DNA of 64,000 bases from W-Chloroflexi-9 sp045863195. GTDB taxonomy: Bacteria > Chloroflexota > Dehalococcoidia > UBA2979. Of this stretch, positions 24,090-32,317 are shown piece by piece; within the stretch, counting starts at the first letter, position 1; the number at the start of each line of letters is the position of its first letter. Location of the stretch: assembly GCA_045863195.1 (NCBI GenBank), contig BTUI01000002.1, forward strand, positions 124,001 through 188,000, read 5' to 3'. The notes beneath the pieces were generated by a model. It was given only the letters and a program-made list of their open reading frames with translations, was not told the origin of the DNA and searched no databases. The position numbers were made by a program, and so were the translations under genes.

Positions 24090-25367
24090 GTGTTGTCTCG
24101 CGGCTTCGTCACGCTCTGGTTCGCCATGCTCGTCGCGATGGCCGGCATCTCCATGGTCTCGCCGCTCCTCCCCGTGTACGTGGAGGAGGAACTCGGCGGC
24201 CCGGCGGTGGCGGTGGCGCTCTCCTTCTCCGGCCTGGCGATCGCGCAGATCATCACCGCGCCGATGATCGGCCGCCTCGGCGACCGCTTCGGCTCCAAGC
24301 GCTTCATCGTCATGGGCTTCACCGTCTACGCGGCGGGCGCGGTCGGGTACCTCTTCGCGACCCACTGGGCGATGGTCGTGGGCTTCCGCATCCTCTCCGG
24401 CGTGGGCGCCGCGGGCGTCTTCCCGATGACGCTGGCGTACGTCGGCCGACTCGCCCCCACGGGCCGCGAGGGCCGCTACATGGGCTGGTTCTCGGTCGCG
24501 CAGATCGGCGGGTTCGGCCTCGGGCCGTTGTTCGGCGGCGGGATGCGGGACGCGTTCGGATCGGACGCGGCGTTCTTCTCGATGGCGTTCATGCTGGCGG
24601 CCACGGCCGTTTCCACGCTGCTCTTCCTCCCCTCGGACGCCCCCGCCGCCCCTGCCGAGGGAGACGCGCCGAGGCCGGACGGGCTGCCGTTCCGGGTGCT
24701 GCTGAAGCGCCCGGCGGTGCAGGCCTCCACGCTGCTCGTGATGCTGACGGCGCTCGGCTGGGGGTCGGCGTCCACCTGGCTTGCCGTATACGTGATCTCG
24801 GAGGAGGGGCTGGCGACCGGGAGCGCGCTGTTCGCGGGCATCCTCCTCTCCAGCCGCTCGCTGCTGAACGCGGCGCTCCAGCCGTTCACCGGGCAGATGG
24901 CGGACCGCCTGAGCCGGATGTGGCTGGTGGTGATCGGCCTCGGCATCGGCGGCTGCGCGCAGGTGGCGATCCCGCTGGTGCCACACGGGATCATCGAGAC
25001 GTCCGCGTTCGGCCCGGCGCTGGTGATCGTGCCGTGGGTGTTCGTCGCGATGCTGCTCGCGGGCCTCGGCGAGGCGCTCTCCTACCCGGCGCAGCAGGCG
25101 ATCTTCGTGCAGGTCGGCCGGAAGGTCGGGATGAGCTCGCTCATGGGGCTGAACTCGATGGGGTCGTCGCTCGGGTTCCTGTCGGGCTCGCTCGTCGGCG
25201 CGTTCGTGAAGACGCAGTTCGGCATGGAGGCGGTCTTCTACATGGCGGGCGGCCTCGCGCTCCTCGGCATGTTCGCCTTCGTCGTCCTGATGCGGCGCGC
25301 ACGGGCGGATCTGGCCGAGGACGAGATGACCGAGGGGGCCGCGGGGCTCCCAGAAGCGGCCGTGTAG
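24090..25367 (+). CDS. MFS transporter (drug/solute efflux type)
   Basis: A 425-aa 12-helix permease starting at GTG 24090 (TTG 24093 is an alternative). Helix 1 begins LWFAMLVAMAGISMVSPLL. The loop 2-3 signature IGRLGDRFGSKRFIV is the MFS motif A, with a second copy-like QMADRLSRMW in the C-terminal half. Substrates cannot be predicted. It follows purU by 121 bp on the same strand with no clear terminator between. Confidence 0.88.
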   Translation: MLSRGFVTLWFAMLVAMAGISMVSPLLPVYVEEELGGPAVAVALSFSGLAIAQIITAPMIGRLGDRFGSKRFIVMGFTVYAAGAVGYLFATHWAMVVGFRILSGVGAAGVFPMTLAYVGRLAPTGREGRYMGWFSVAQIGGFGLGPLFGGGMRDAFGSDAAFFSMAFMLAATAVSTLLFLPSDAPAAPAEGDAPRPDGLPFRVLLKRPAVQASTLLVMLTALGWGSASTWLAVYVISEEGLATGSALFAGILLSSRSLLNAALQPFTGQMADRLSRMWLVVIGLGIGGCAQVAIPLVPHGIIETSAFGPALVIVPWVFVAMLLAGLGEALSYPAQQAIFVQVGRKVGMSSLMGLNSMGSSLGFLSGSLVGAFVKTQFGMEAVFYMAGGLALLGMFAFVVLMRRARADLAEDEMTEGAAGLPEAAV

Positions 25368-25424
25368 GGCCGGGTTCCCCCGGAGCGACCGGCGGAGTAC
25401 CATAACGGCAATGACCCACTTCTC

Positions 25425-25443
25425 CCGCGCGCCCTTCGCGCGG
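25425..25443 (+). other. 5' leader hairpin upstream of the helicase gene
   Basis: CCGCGCG, CCCTT, CGCGCGG form a perfect 7-bp stem about 60 nt before the helicase start. A TACCAT/ATAACG-type hexamer lies some 25 nt upstream of it, so the hairpin would be in the 5' leader. A role in RNA-structure-dependent autoregulation of an RNA helicase is possible but untested. Confidence 0.3.
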
Positions 25444-25501
25444 ACATCCCACACCTCCCAGGACGATTCATGACCATTCTGACCACCGGGGGTAATGCCC
25501 G

Positions 25502-27895
25502 GTGACACCCCCTGCTGGCTTCCTGCGCCGAATCTTCGGCGGCAAATCAGACGACCAACCCCAGTCCGCAGATGCGGCCCCGCGCGTACCTCGCGCCGCG
25601 GCAGCCCGTCCCACGGCCCCGGCCGATGCGCCCGATGACGACGCGCCGCGGCGACGCCGGCGCGGTACCCGAGGCGGCCGCAACCGCAGCCGCGCCGAGG
25701 GACAGGCGCCCGAGGCCACCTCGTCCGCCGCGTCCGACGCGCGCGCACCCCGTGAACCTCGCGCACCGCGCGACCAGCGCGACCAGCGTGACCAGCGTGA
25801 TCAGCGCGACGCCCGCTCCCGTGACGGCCGCGCGGATGCGGAACGCCCCGCCGCCAGCCGCTCTCAGTCCTCCGGCCGCTCGCGCTCGGGGGCCACGTCC
25901 GAGAGCGGCGGCGCCGCCTCGAACGGCGCCTACCGCTGGGGCCGCCAGGTCGACCCGAACGAGGCACGCGAGCGTGGTGAGCAGGCCTCCCGCCGCCGCC
26001 GTGGCTTCCGCCCCCAGCGCGGGGACCTGGATGCCCCCCTCCCGGAGGACATCGCCTTCCGTTCCGGCGACGAGGGCGGCGACCGCTCCATCCTCCCGAA
26101 CCGCCGCCGGCGGCCGACCGGCCTGCGCGACACCGACCGCATCCTCGTCGGCGGCGCGCGCACCATCGGCAACTGGGTGCCCCGCGGCGACGTCGTCGCC
26201 CGGCCGCTCGCCCCGGCGACCCCGGTGGAGCTGCCGCCGAACATCGACAACCTCGACCCGGACGACCTCGTGGTCGTCGACGAGGATGGGACGCCGCTCG
26301 AGGTCGTCGCCGCCGGCTCCGGTGACGGGGAAGGCGAGGATGGCGAGGCGAAGCGCCGCCGTCGCGGACGCCGCGGCGGCCGTGGCCGCCGTCGCACCGA
26401 GGACGGATCGCCCGAGACCGCAGCCGCTCCCAGCGCTGACGAGGACGGCGACGGGCCGGAAGCGCTCGACGAGCCCGTGGTGCTGGAGGTGTCCGCAGAA
26501 GCGCCGACGCCCGCCGAGCGTGACGAGCGCCCGGCACGCGTGCGCCGCTCGCGACGGCCGGCACAGCCTGCCGCCGAGGACACGCGCGACGAAGCCGAGG
26601 CCGAGACCGAGGTCGACGAGGCACCGCGCCGCCAGCGACGCGCCCCGCGTCCCGCGGGCGACCCGTCCGAGTACCCGGCGGCCTTCGCCGCGCTCGGGCT
26701 GACGGACGCCACGCTTGCCTCGCTGGCGGCGTTCGGGTTCGCGCAGCCCACGCCCATCCAGGAGCAGGCGATCCCCGCGCTCATGAACGGGCTGGATGTC
26801 GTTGGCATCGCCCAGACGGGCAGCGGCAAGACGATCGCCTTCGGTGCGCCGATGGTGGAGAAGCTGGACCCCGACCTCGCCGAGGTGCAGGCGGTGGTGC
26901 TGGTGCCCACGCGCGAGCTCGCGCAGCAGGTGCTGGACGTCCTCGCCGATCTCGCCCGCCCGTGCGGCCTGGAGGCGGTCGGCCTCCTCGGTGGCCACTC
27001 GCTGCAGCGCGACTTCCGAGCGCTGGACGCGCGCCCGCACATCGTCGTCGGGACGCCGGGCCGGATCCTCGACCACCTCGGTCGGGGGACGCTCTCCCTC
27101 CGGCACGTGCGCTACGCCGTGCTGGACGAGGCGGACCAGATGCTGGACATCGGTTTCCTGCCGGACATCCGCCGCATCCTGAGCCGCACCCCGCAGCGCC
27201 GTCAGACGGCGCTGTTCTCGGCGACGATGCCGGGCACGATCCGCCGCCTGATCTGGCAGTTCATGAACGACCCGGAGACGATCTCCGTCGCCGCCGAGTC
27301 CACCACCGTGGACAGCATCGCGCAGGTGTTCATGGAGGTCGCATCACGCGACAAGGTCCGCGCGATGCGCGAACTGATCGACCGTGAGCTGAAGGGCCGC
27401 ACGCTGATCTTCTGCAACATGAAGCGGCGCGTGGACAACCTGGAGCACGATCTGGCGCGCGATGGCGTGCGCGTGGGCGCCCTGCACGGCGACATGGACC
27501 AGAAGCAGCGTGACCGCGTGGTGCAGCAGTTCCGGGAGGGCGCGCTGGACGTCCTGATCGCCACCAACGTGGCCGCCCGAGGCCTGGACATCCCGGAGAT
27601 CACCCACGTGGTGAACTACGACGTGCCCCAGAACCCGGAGGAGTACGTCCACCGCATCGGCCGTACCGGCCGCGCGGGCCGCGAGGGCAAGGCGATCACC
27701 TTCGTCTCCGAGTGGGATATGGACGCCTTCGACCAGATCCACGCGAAGTTCGCGGACAAGATGCACAAGGAAGACCTGGCGCTCTACCGCCCGGCCGTGA
27801 AGCCGGCCGCGCCGCGTCCGGTGCTTGATCTGCGGCCCGACGACCCCGAGGACCTCGACGGCCCCGGGGTCGCGCAGGACGACGCCTCCGCCTGA
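25502..27895 (+). CDS. DEAD-box RNA helicase with ~390-residue disordered N-terminus
   Basis: A 797-aa protein from GTG 25502, preceded by a G-rich Shine-Dalgarno run. The helicase core occupies about residues 395-770: Q motif FGFAQPTPIQEQAI, motif I AQTGSGKT at 437, DEAD motif VLDEADQML near 540, LFSATMP, and HRIGRTGRAGREG. The first ~390 residues are Arg/Ala/Asp/Pro-rich low complexity with RGGRNRSR, RDQ tandem repeats and RRGRRGGRGRRR patches, likely an RNA-binding, condensate-forming region. Most bacterial DEAD proteins carry such tails at the C-terminus and shorter. Likely role: ribosome assembly or RNA decay. A GC hairpin follows the stop. Confidence 0.9.
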   Translation: MTPPAGFLRRIFGGKSDDQPQSADAAPRVPRAAAARPTAPADAPDDDAPRRRRRGTRGGRNRSRAEGQAPEATSSAASDARAPREPRAPRDQRDQRDQRDQRDARSRDGRADAERPAASRSQSSGRSRSGATSESGGAASNGAYRWGRQVDPNEARERGEQASRRRRGFRPQRGDLDAPLPEDIAFRSGDEGGDRSILPNRRRRPTGLRDTDRILVGGARTIGNWVPRGDVVARPLAPATPVELPPNIDNLDPDDLVVVDEDGTPLEVVAAGSGDGEGEDGEAKRRRRGRRGGRGRRRTEDGSPETAAAPSADEDGDGPEALDEPVVLEVSAEAPTPAERDERPARVRRSRRPAQPAAEDTRDEAEAETEVDEAPRRQRRAPRPAGDPSEYPAAFAALGLTDATLASLAAFGFAQPTPIQEQAIPALMNGLDVVGIAQTGSGKTIAFGAPMVEKLDPDLAEVQAVVLVPTRELAQQVLDVLADLARPCGLEAVGLLGGHSLQRDFRALDARPHIVVGTPGRILDHLGRGTLSLRHVRYAVLDEADQMLDIGFLPDIRRILSRTPQRRQTALFSATMPGTIRRLIWQFMNDPETISVAAESTTVDSIAQVFMEVASRDKVRAMRELIDRELKGRTLIFCNMKRRVDNLEHDLARDGVRVGALHGDMDQKQRDRVVQQFREGALDVLIATNVAARGLDIPEITHVVNYDVPQNPEEYVHRIGRTGRAGREGKAITFVSEWDMDAFDQIHAKFADKMHKEDLALYRPAVKPAAPRPVLDLRPDDPEDLDGPGVAQDDASA
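25769..25810 (+). repeat. 9-bp tandem repeat encoding RDQ x4 in the helicase
   Basis: Four consecutive copies of a 9-bp unit (consensus CGYGACCAG) encode Arg-Asp-Gln and end with Arg-Asp. It lies in the disordered N-terminal region and is likely length-variable by slippage. Confidence 0.8.
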
Positions 27896-27913
27896 GCCTC
27901 GGCCCCGCTCCTC

Positions 27914-27939
27914 CCCCTCCGCCGCACGAGGCGGAGGGG
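27914..27939 (+). terminator. GC hairpin after the helicase gene
   Basis: CCCCTCCGCC, six bases, GGCGGAGGGG form a perfect 10-bp stem 18 bp after the helicase stop. It lacks a T-run, as is common for terminators in very GC-rich genomes. Confidence 0.5.
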
Positions 27940-28024
27940 ATGCGCGTACACTCCCGGCGCGGCGGCGCGACATGGCGCTGCCCGTAGCGGCGGCCCGACA
28001 TGGGGTGCGCCGGAAAGGGACAGC

Positions 28025-29020
28025 ATGCGCAGGCTTTCGATCGGGGTGAACTGGCAGGGCGAGTTCGACCTCGATGACGTCATCGAGCAGGCGAAGATCG
28101 CGGACGACGCGGGCGTGGAACTCATCTCCATCGCGGAGGCGTGGGGGCGTGACGCGCTCACCCTGCTCACGGTGCTGGCGCGGGAGACGTCCAACATCCA
28201 CCTGGGCACCAGCATCATCAACAACTTCTCGCGCAGCCCTGCCGCCATCGCGCAGCACTTCGCGACGATGGACGAGATCTCGAAGGGCCGCATGGTGATC
28301 GGCCTCGGCTCCTCCGGGCCGAACGTGATCGAGCACTTCCACGGCATCAAGTTCGACCGTCCGCTGACCCGCACGCGCGAGTACGTGGACATCATCAACA
28401 TGATCATGCGCGAAGAGCCGCTGAACTATGACGGCAAGATCTTCAACCTGCAGCGCGGTTTCACGCTGCGGTTCAAGCCGTTCCGGCCGCACATCCCGAT
28501 CCATCTCGCCTCGGTGACGCCGAAGTCGGTGCAGCAGACCGCGGAGATCGCGGACGGCTGGATGCCGATCTTCCTGCCGAAGTCGCAGTGGAAGGAACAG
28601 CTGGACGCGTTCTACTCCGCGGTGGAGGCGGCCGGGCGGAAGCGCTCGGACGTGGACGTGCGCAACCCGAACGGGGTCACCGTGACGGACGACCCGGAGC
28701 GTGCGTACGCCGGCATCGCCGGCACGGCGGCGTTCTACATCGCCCGCATGGGCGAGTTCTACTACGAGCACTTCAGCCGCATGGGCTACGCGGACGAGGC
28801 GAACGCGGTCCGCCGCGCCTGGTCGGACGGCGGCTCCGGCGCCGGTGCGGCCGCCGTGCCGCGTCCTCTGGTGGAGGAGCTCGGCACCGTCGGCAGCGTC
28901 GAGGAGTGCATCGACGCGCTCGACGCCGCCTCGGAGGCTGGTTTCACGCTGCACGCGGTGAGCGTCACGGAGCGCGACCCGAAGAAGCGGTACGAGATCT
29001 ACCGGAAGCTGGTCGGATAG
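28025..29020 (+). CDS. LLM-class flavin (F420 or FMN)-dependent oxidoreductase
   Basis: A 331-aa luciferase-like TIM-barrel protein. The N-terminus LSIGVNWQGEFDLDDVIEQA and segments HLGTSIINNFSRSPAAIAQ and GLGSSGPNVIEHFHG are typical of the F420-dependent branch (Mer-like). Later GWMPIFLPKSQWKEQL and the late loop fit the family. Reactions range from methylene-tetrahydromethanopterin reduction to monooxygenation; cofactor and substrate cannot be decided here, and no F420 biosynthesis gene is in the window. A T-rich hairpin terminator follows. Confidence 0.85.
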   Translation: MRRLSIGVNWQGEFDLDDVIEQAKIADDAGVELISIAEAWGRDALTLLTVLARETSNIHLGTSIINNFSRSPAAIAQHFATMDEISKGRMVIGLGSSGPNVIEHFHGIKFDRPLTRTREYVDIINMIMREEPLNYDGKIFNLQRGFTLRFKPFRPHIPIHLASVTPKSVQQTAEIADGWMPIFLPKSQWKEQLDAFYSAVEAAGRKRSDVDVRNPNGVTVTDDPERAYAGIAGTAAFYIARMGEFYYEHFSRMGYADEANAVRRAWSDGGSGAGAAAVPRPLVEELGTVGSVEECIDALDAASEAGFTLHAVSVTERDPKKRYEIYRKLVG

Positions 29021-29044
29021 CGTCCGGCGAGAGGGTCGAGAACG

Positions 29045-29090
29045 GTAAAGGAGGCCCGGGGAGACAACCCTCCGGGCCTCTCTTCTTTAC
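29045..29090 (+). terminator. Rho-independent terminator after the LLM gene
   Basis: GAGGCCCGG (29051-29059) and CCGGGCCTC (29072-29080) form a 9-bp stem followed by TCTTCTTT. Outer bases GTAAAG and CTTTAC can pair further around a bulge. It is the clearest intrinsic terminator in the window. Confidence 0.8.
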
Positions 29091-29172
29091 CGACTGTCCA
29101 TCGAAATAGCAGGCCGTTCACCGATGGACTCGAGGAGCACCTGATGTACTGTTCACGGCGGAAGGATCCGCC

Positions 29173-30045
29173 GTGAACGCAGACCGGACCAGGGCCGTCT
29201 TCGAGCAGTGGCTCGCCCTCGCGACCGAGGGCGGCGACTTTCTCTCGACGATCGGTGCGTTCTGCGCGCTCGACTGCCGCATCCATCTCCCGAACGGCAT
29301 CCTGGCCGACTCGCAGGCAATGGCGCAGCAGACGATGGCCGCGCGCCTCTTCTTCCCCGATATGGCGGTGGAGATTGAGCGGGCATTCTTCCTGTCCGAC
29401 CACCTGGTCGTGCAGGCGGTGGTCGCCGGCACCACGCAGCCGGTGATGCCACACCTGGCCGCGGTGGCCGGCGAGCCCATGCGCTCGTTCTCGCTGATGG
29501 TGTGCGAGGTCAATGACGAGGGCCGCTTCTCCGGCGTCTGGACGTACGTCAACATTGGGGCGGGCGCGCTGTTCCCGGTGCCGCCCGGCGCGCTGGACGC
29601 ACCGTTCCCCTCGTCTCCTCACCCATCCGGCACGCTCCGCCAGGCGCAGGACCTCTACCAGGCGTGGACGGATGAGATGGAACGCGCCGACATGCCGACG
29701 GCGCTCGCCGCCGTGGCGGAGCCGGACTGCCTCGTCTACGCGACGAACGGCGTCGTCGGCGACCTCGCGATGATGCAGGCGCACGCCGCGATCGTGGCGC
29801 AGGGCTATCCCGACCTGTCGATGGAGATCGAGAACGTCCTCTTCTTCGAGGATCGGGTGCTCATCCAGATGCTGTTCAGCGCGACTCACACCGGCCGGCT
29901 GGGGATCTGGGAACCCACGGGCCGTCACGTCCGCTTCACCGGGGTGGTGATGATGCGCGTGGCCGCCTCCGGCCGCGCGGCGGAGATGTGGCCGCTCTTG
30001 TCACCGGGTAGCCCGCTCATCTTCCCTGTGGAGTACGAGGCATGA
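29173..30045 (+). CDS. Duplicated NTF2/SnoaL-like protein
   Basis: A 290-aa protein from GTG 29173 (GAAGGA Shine-Dalgarno). It consists of two NTF2-like/SnoaL-type halves of about 140 residues: the first has FEQWLALATEGGD, LPNGILADSQAMAQQT and FPDMAVEIERAFFLSDHLV; the second has YQAWTDEMERAD, ATNGVVGDLAMMQAH and YPDLSMEIENVLFFEDRVL. The near-identical YPDLSMEIE and FPDMAVEIE segments show an internal duplication. SnoaL-like folds include polyketide cyclases, ester and epoxide hydrolases and many unknowns. No catalytic set can be assigned. It is coupled to a single-domain relative by an ATGA overlap. Confidence 0.7.
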   Translation: MNADRTRAVFEQWLALATEGGDFLSTIGAFCALDCRIHLPNGILADSQAMAQQTMAARLFFPDMAVEIERAFFLSDHLVVQAVVAGTTQPVMPHLAAVAGEPMRSFSLMVCEVNDEGRFSGVWTYVNIGAGALFPVPPGALDAPFPSSPHPSGTLRQAQDLYQAWTDEMERADMPTALAAVAEPDCLVYATNGVVGDLAMMQAHAAIVAQGYPDLSMEIENVLFFEDRVLIQMLFSATHTGRLGIWEPTGRHVRFTGVVMMRVAASGRAAEMWPLLSPGSPLIFPVEYEA

Positions 30046-30536
30046 CCCCCGAACGCTTCCAGGTGCTGCTGGCCGACTGGCTCGCGAAGGTCGAGCGCAT
30101 GGACCTGGCCGAGTTCCTGATCTCGGTCTCGCACCCCTCGGTGGTGGTGCGGACGCCGAACGGGCAGGTGGGCGGGCCGCAGCTGATCCGTGACTACACC
30201 GGCCACCTGCGGACGGCGTTCCCGGACCTCGAGATGATCGTGGACCACATCGGCCTGACGCAGGACCGGGTGATCTTCCAGTTCACGCTGGAGGGCTCAC
30301 ACACGGGGCCGCTCGGGTTCATCCTGCCGACGCACCGACGCATCTCCTCGCCGGCCGCGCTGGTCGCGCGCGTGGAGGACGACGAGCGAATCCACGAACT
30401 GTGGGCCTACATCAACATGGTGGTCGCGTTGCTCGGCGCGATTGACGAACAGTCGCCCGGCGTCGCGCCGACCAACCCGCTCTTCCCGTCGCCGTCGACC
30501 CAGACCCCGCGCTTCCCGAGGCCGTTCGAGCGTTAA
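30042..30536 (+). CDS. Single NTF2/SnoaL-like protein, paralogue of the preceding gene
   Basis: A 164-aa protein whose ATG overlaps the preceding stop. The fold pattern LLADWLAKVERMDLAEFL, TPNGQVGGPQLIRDYTGHL and FPDLEMIVDHIGLTQDRVIF parallels each half of the upstream protein, so the three domains form a paralogous set. Function unknown; SnoaL-like hydrolase/isomerase or a binding protein are the options. Its TAA stop shares TTAA with the stop of the converging AccDA gene. Confidence 0.7.
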   Translation: MTPERFQVLLADWLAKVERMDLAEFLISVSHPSVVVRTPNGQVGGPQLIRDYTGHLRTAFPDLEMIVDHIGLTQDRVIFQFTLEGSHTGPLGFILPTHRRISSPAALVARVEDDERIHELWAYINMVVALLGAIDEQSPGVAPTNPLFPSPSTQTPRFPRPFER

Positions 30537-32236
30537 CCGGCGGCCGGAACCTCCGGCGCCTCGCCGTTCTCCGGCTTCGCCTCGCCACGACGTCGCAGCC
30601 GCTCCTGCAGCGCCTCGCGCGCCTCGCCGAGGGCTCCGCCGAGGGCGTCACCCAGGTTGCGGAACAGCGCGGCTGCCGCCGCCGGCTGCGGCGCCACACC
30701 GATGGTGCGGAGACGGTGCTCCCGCCGCCCTCGACGCTGGGAGCCGCGGCCGCGCATCGCCTCGGCGAGCGCGCGGCGCAGCGCGGGACGGAGGAGGCGC
30801 ACCGCGCCCTCCGGGTCAGCGTGCGCACCACCGGCCGGCTCCGGCACGACGGCATCGATGATGCCGAGGCTGAGCAGGTCGCCGGCGGCCACGCCGAGGG
30901 CCTCGGCGACCTCCGGTGCGCGCGCGCGGTCGCGGAACAGGATCGCGGCGGCGCCTTCCGGGGAGGTGATGGCGTACATCGCGTTCTGCTGCATGAGCAC
31001 CCGGTCCGCCCAGGTCAGGGCGAGCGCGCCGCCCGAGCCGCCCTCGCCGATCACGACGGAGACGGTGGGGGTGGTGAGTGACGCCATGGTCGTCAGGCAG
31101 TCGGAGATCGCGCCAGCGAGGCCGCCGGCCTCGTCCGCGATGCCATCGTGCGCGCCGGGGGTGTCGACGAAGGTGACGAGCGGCAACCTCAGCCGGTCGG
31201 CGAGCAGCATCAGCCGGCGCGCCTTCCGGTAGCCGGCCGGCCCCACGCGGCCATCGTGCCGTGCGCCGTCCAGCGTGAGGTTCCCGCGCTCCTGCGCCAC
31301 GATCACCACGTTGGTGTCGCCGATCCGCGCCAGGCCGCCGATCAGCGCCGGGTCGTCCGTGCCCGTGCGGTCGCCGCGCAACTCGAAGAAGTCGGACGCC
31401 AGCGCGCGGATGTAGGTGAGCGCGCGCGGGCGCTCCGGGTGCCGGGCGCGCTCCACCACGGCCCAGCCGCGCTCCTGCTGGCGCACCTCCACCGGGGGCG
31501 GCAGGAGGTCGAGGTCCGGCGCGACGGAGGGGCGCACCAGCGACACGAGCGTGATCAGCCGGTCACGGATCCCCTCGCGCGGGACCACGAGGTCGATCTG
31601 GCCGTGTGCCATCAGTTCGTCGGCGGACAGCGCCTCGCGCTCCTCGCCCGCGTCGTGCACGGCGCGGACGCGCGGCCCGGCGAAGCCCACGAGGGCGCCC
31701 GCCTCCGCGAGGATGATGTCCGCCTGCGTGCCGTAGGAGGCATAGACGCCGCCGGTGGTCGGGTTGGCGAGCACCGAGATCATCGGTACGCCCGCCTCGT
31801 GCAGGCGGGCGGCGGCGGCGGCGGTCTTCGCCATCTGCAGCAGGGCAACCATGCCCTCCTGCATGCGCGCGCCGCCGGAGCAGGTGACCGCGATGAACGG
31901 GACCTTCCCGCTGCCGGCGCGGTCCATGGCGTGGGCCACCCGCTGGCCCACGGCGAAGCCCATGGAGCCGCCGATGAAGCGGAAGTCGCTGACGGCGACC
32001 ACGACCGGCATGCCGCCGATCTTGGCGATGCCGGTGAGCACGGCCTCCTCGCCGCCGCTCTTCTGGCGCGCCTCCGCGAGGCGTTCCGGGTAGGGCTGGG
32101 AGTCTTCGAAGTGCAGGGGGTCGGGGGTCGGGATGCCCGTGAACTGCTCGTCGAACGAGCCTGCGTCAAAGAGCAGGTCGATCCACTCGCGCGCGGAGAG
32201 GGCGGGTGCCGCGGTGCGGCTGGCGTCGGTAGTCAT
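30533..32236 (-). CDS. accDA: Fused acetyl-CoA carboxylase carboxyltransferase (beta-alpha, AccDA)
   Basis: A 567-aa carboxyltransferase joining the beta (AccD, about residues 10-265) and alpha (AccA, about 270-500) subunits. Beta motifs include AVSDFRFIGGSMG, VTCSGGARMQEGM and ANPTTGGVYASYG; alpha motifs include FFELRGDRTGTDDP, VTFVDTPGAHDG and VIGEGGSGGALALTWAD. It transfers the carboxyl group from carboxybiotin to acetyl-CoA for malonyl-CoA. The N-terminal Cys4 zinc ribbon of AccD is absent, and the C-terminus carries a long Arg/Ala-rich tail. No AccB/AccC is nearby. The start at 32236 follows TTCAAT by 6 nt. Confidence 0.9.
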   Translation of the reverse strand: MTTDASRTAAPALSAREWIDLLFDAGSFDEQFTGIPTPDPLHFEDSQPYPERLAEARQKSGGEEAVLTGIAKIGGMPVVVAVSDFRFIGGSMGFAVGQRVAHAMDRAGSGKVPFIAVTCSGGARMQEGMVALLQMAKTAAAAARLHEAGVPMISVLANPTTGGVYASYGTQADIILAEAGALVGFAGPRVRAVHDAGEEREALSADELMAHGQIDLVVPREGIRDRLITLVSLVRPSVAPDLDLLPPPVEVRQQERGWAVVERARHPERPRALTYIRALASDFFELRGDRTGTDDPALIGGLARIGDTNVVIVAQERGNLTLDGARHDGRVGPAGYRKARRLMLLADRLRLPLVTFVDTPGAHDGIADEAGGLAGAISDCLTTMASLTTPTVSVVIGEGGSGGALALTWADRVLMQQNAMYAITSPEGAAAILFRDRARAPEVAEALGVAAGDLLSLGIIDAVVPEPAGGAHADPEGAVRLLRPALRRALAEAMRGRGSQRRGRREHRLRTIGVAPQPAAAAALFRNLGDALGGALGEAREALQERLRRRGEAKPENGEAPEVPAAG

Positions 32237-32242
32237 GCACCG

Positions 32243-32248
32243 ATTGAA
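32243..32248 (-). promoter_or_regulatory. TTCAAT -10-like element before accDA
   Basis: On the minus strand TTCAAT ends 6 nt before the ATG at 32236, again leaving no space for a Shine-Dalgarno sequence. Confidence 0.45.
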
Positions 32249-32317
32249 GCACAGCCGCCGGGGGGCGTTCGTGCCGCACATCACATAACGAGTAACGCCG
32301 TGGCCCGCCGCGGGACG

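Noticed and set aside
25769..25810. CRISPR-like short repeats
   Set aside because: Tandem 9-bp coding repeats without spacers; no CRISPR array or cas gene was seen in the window.
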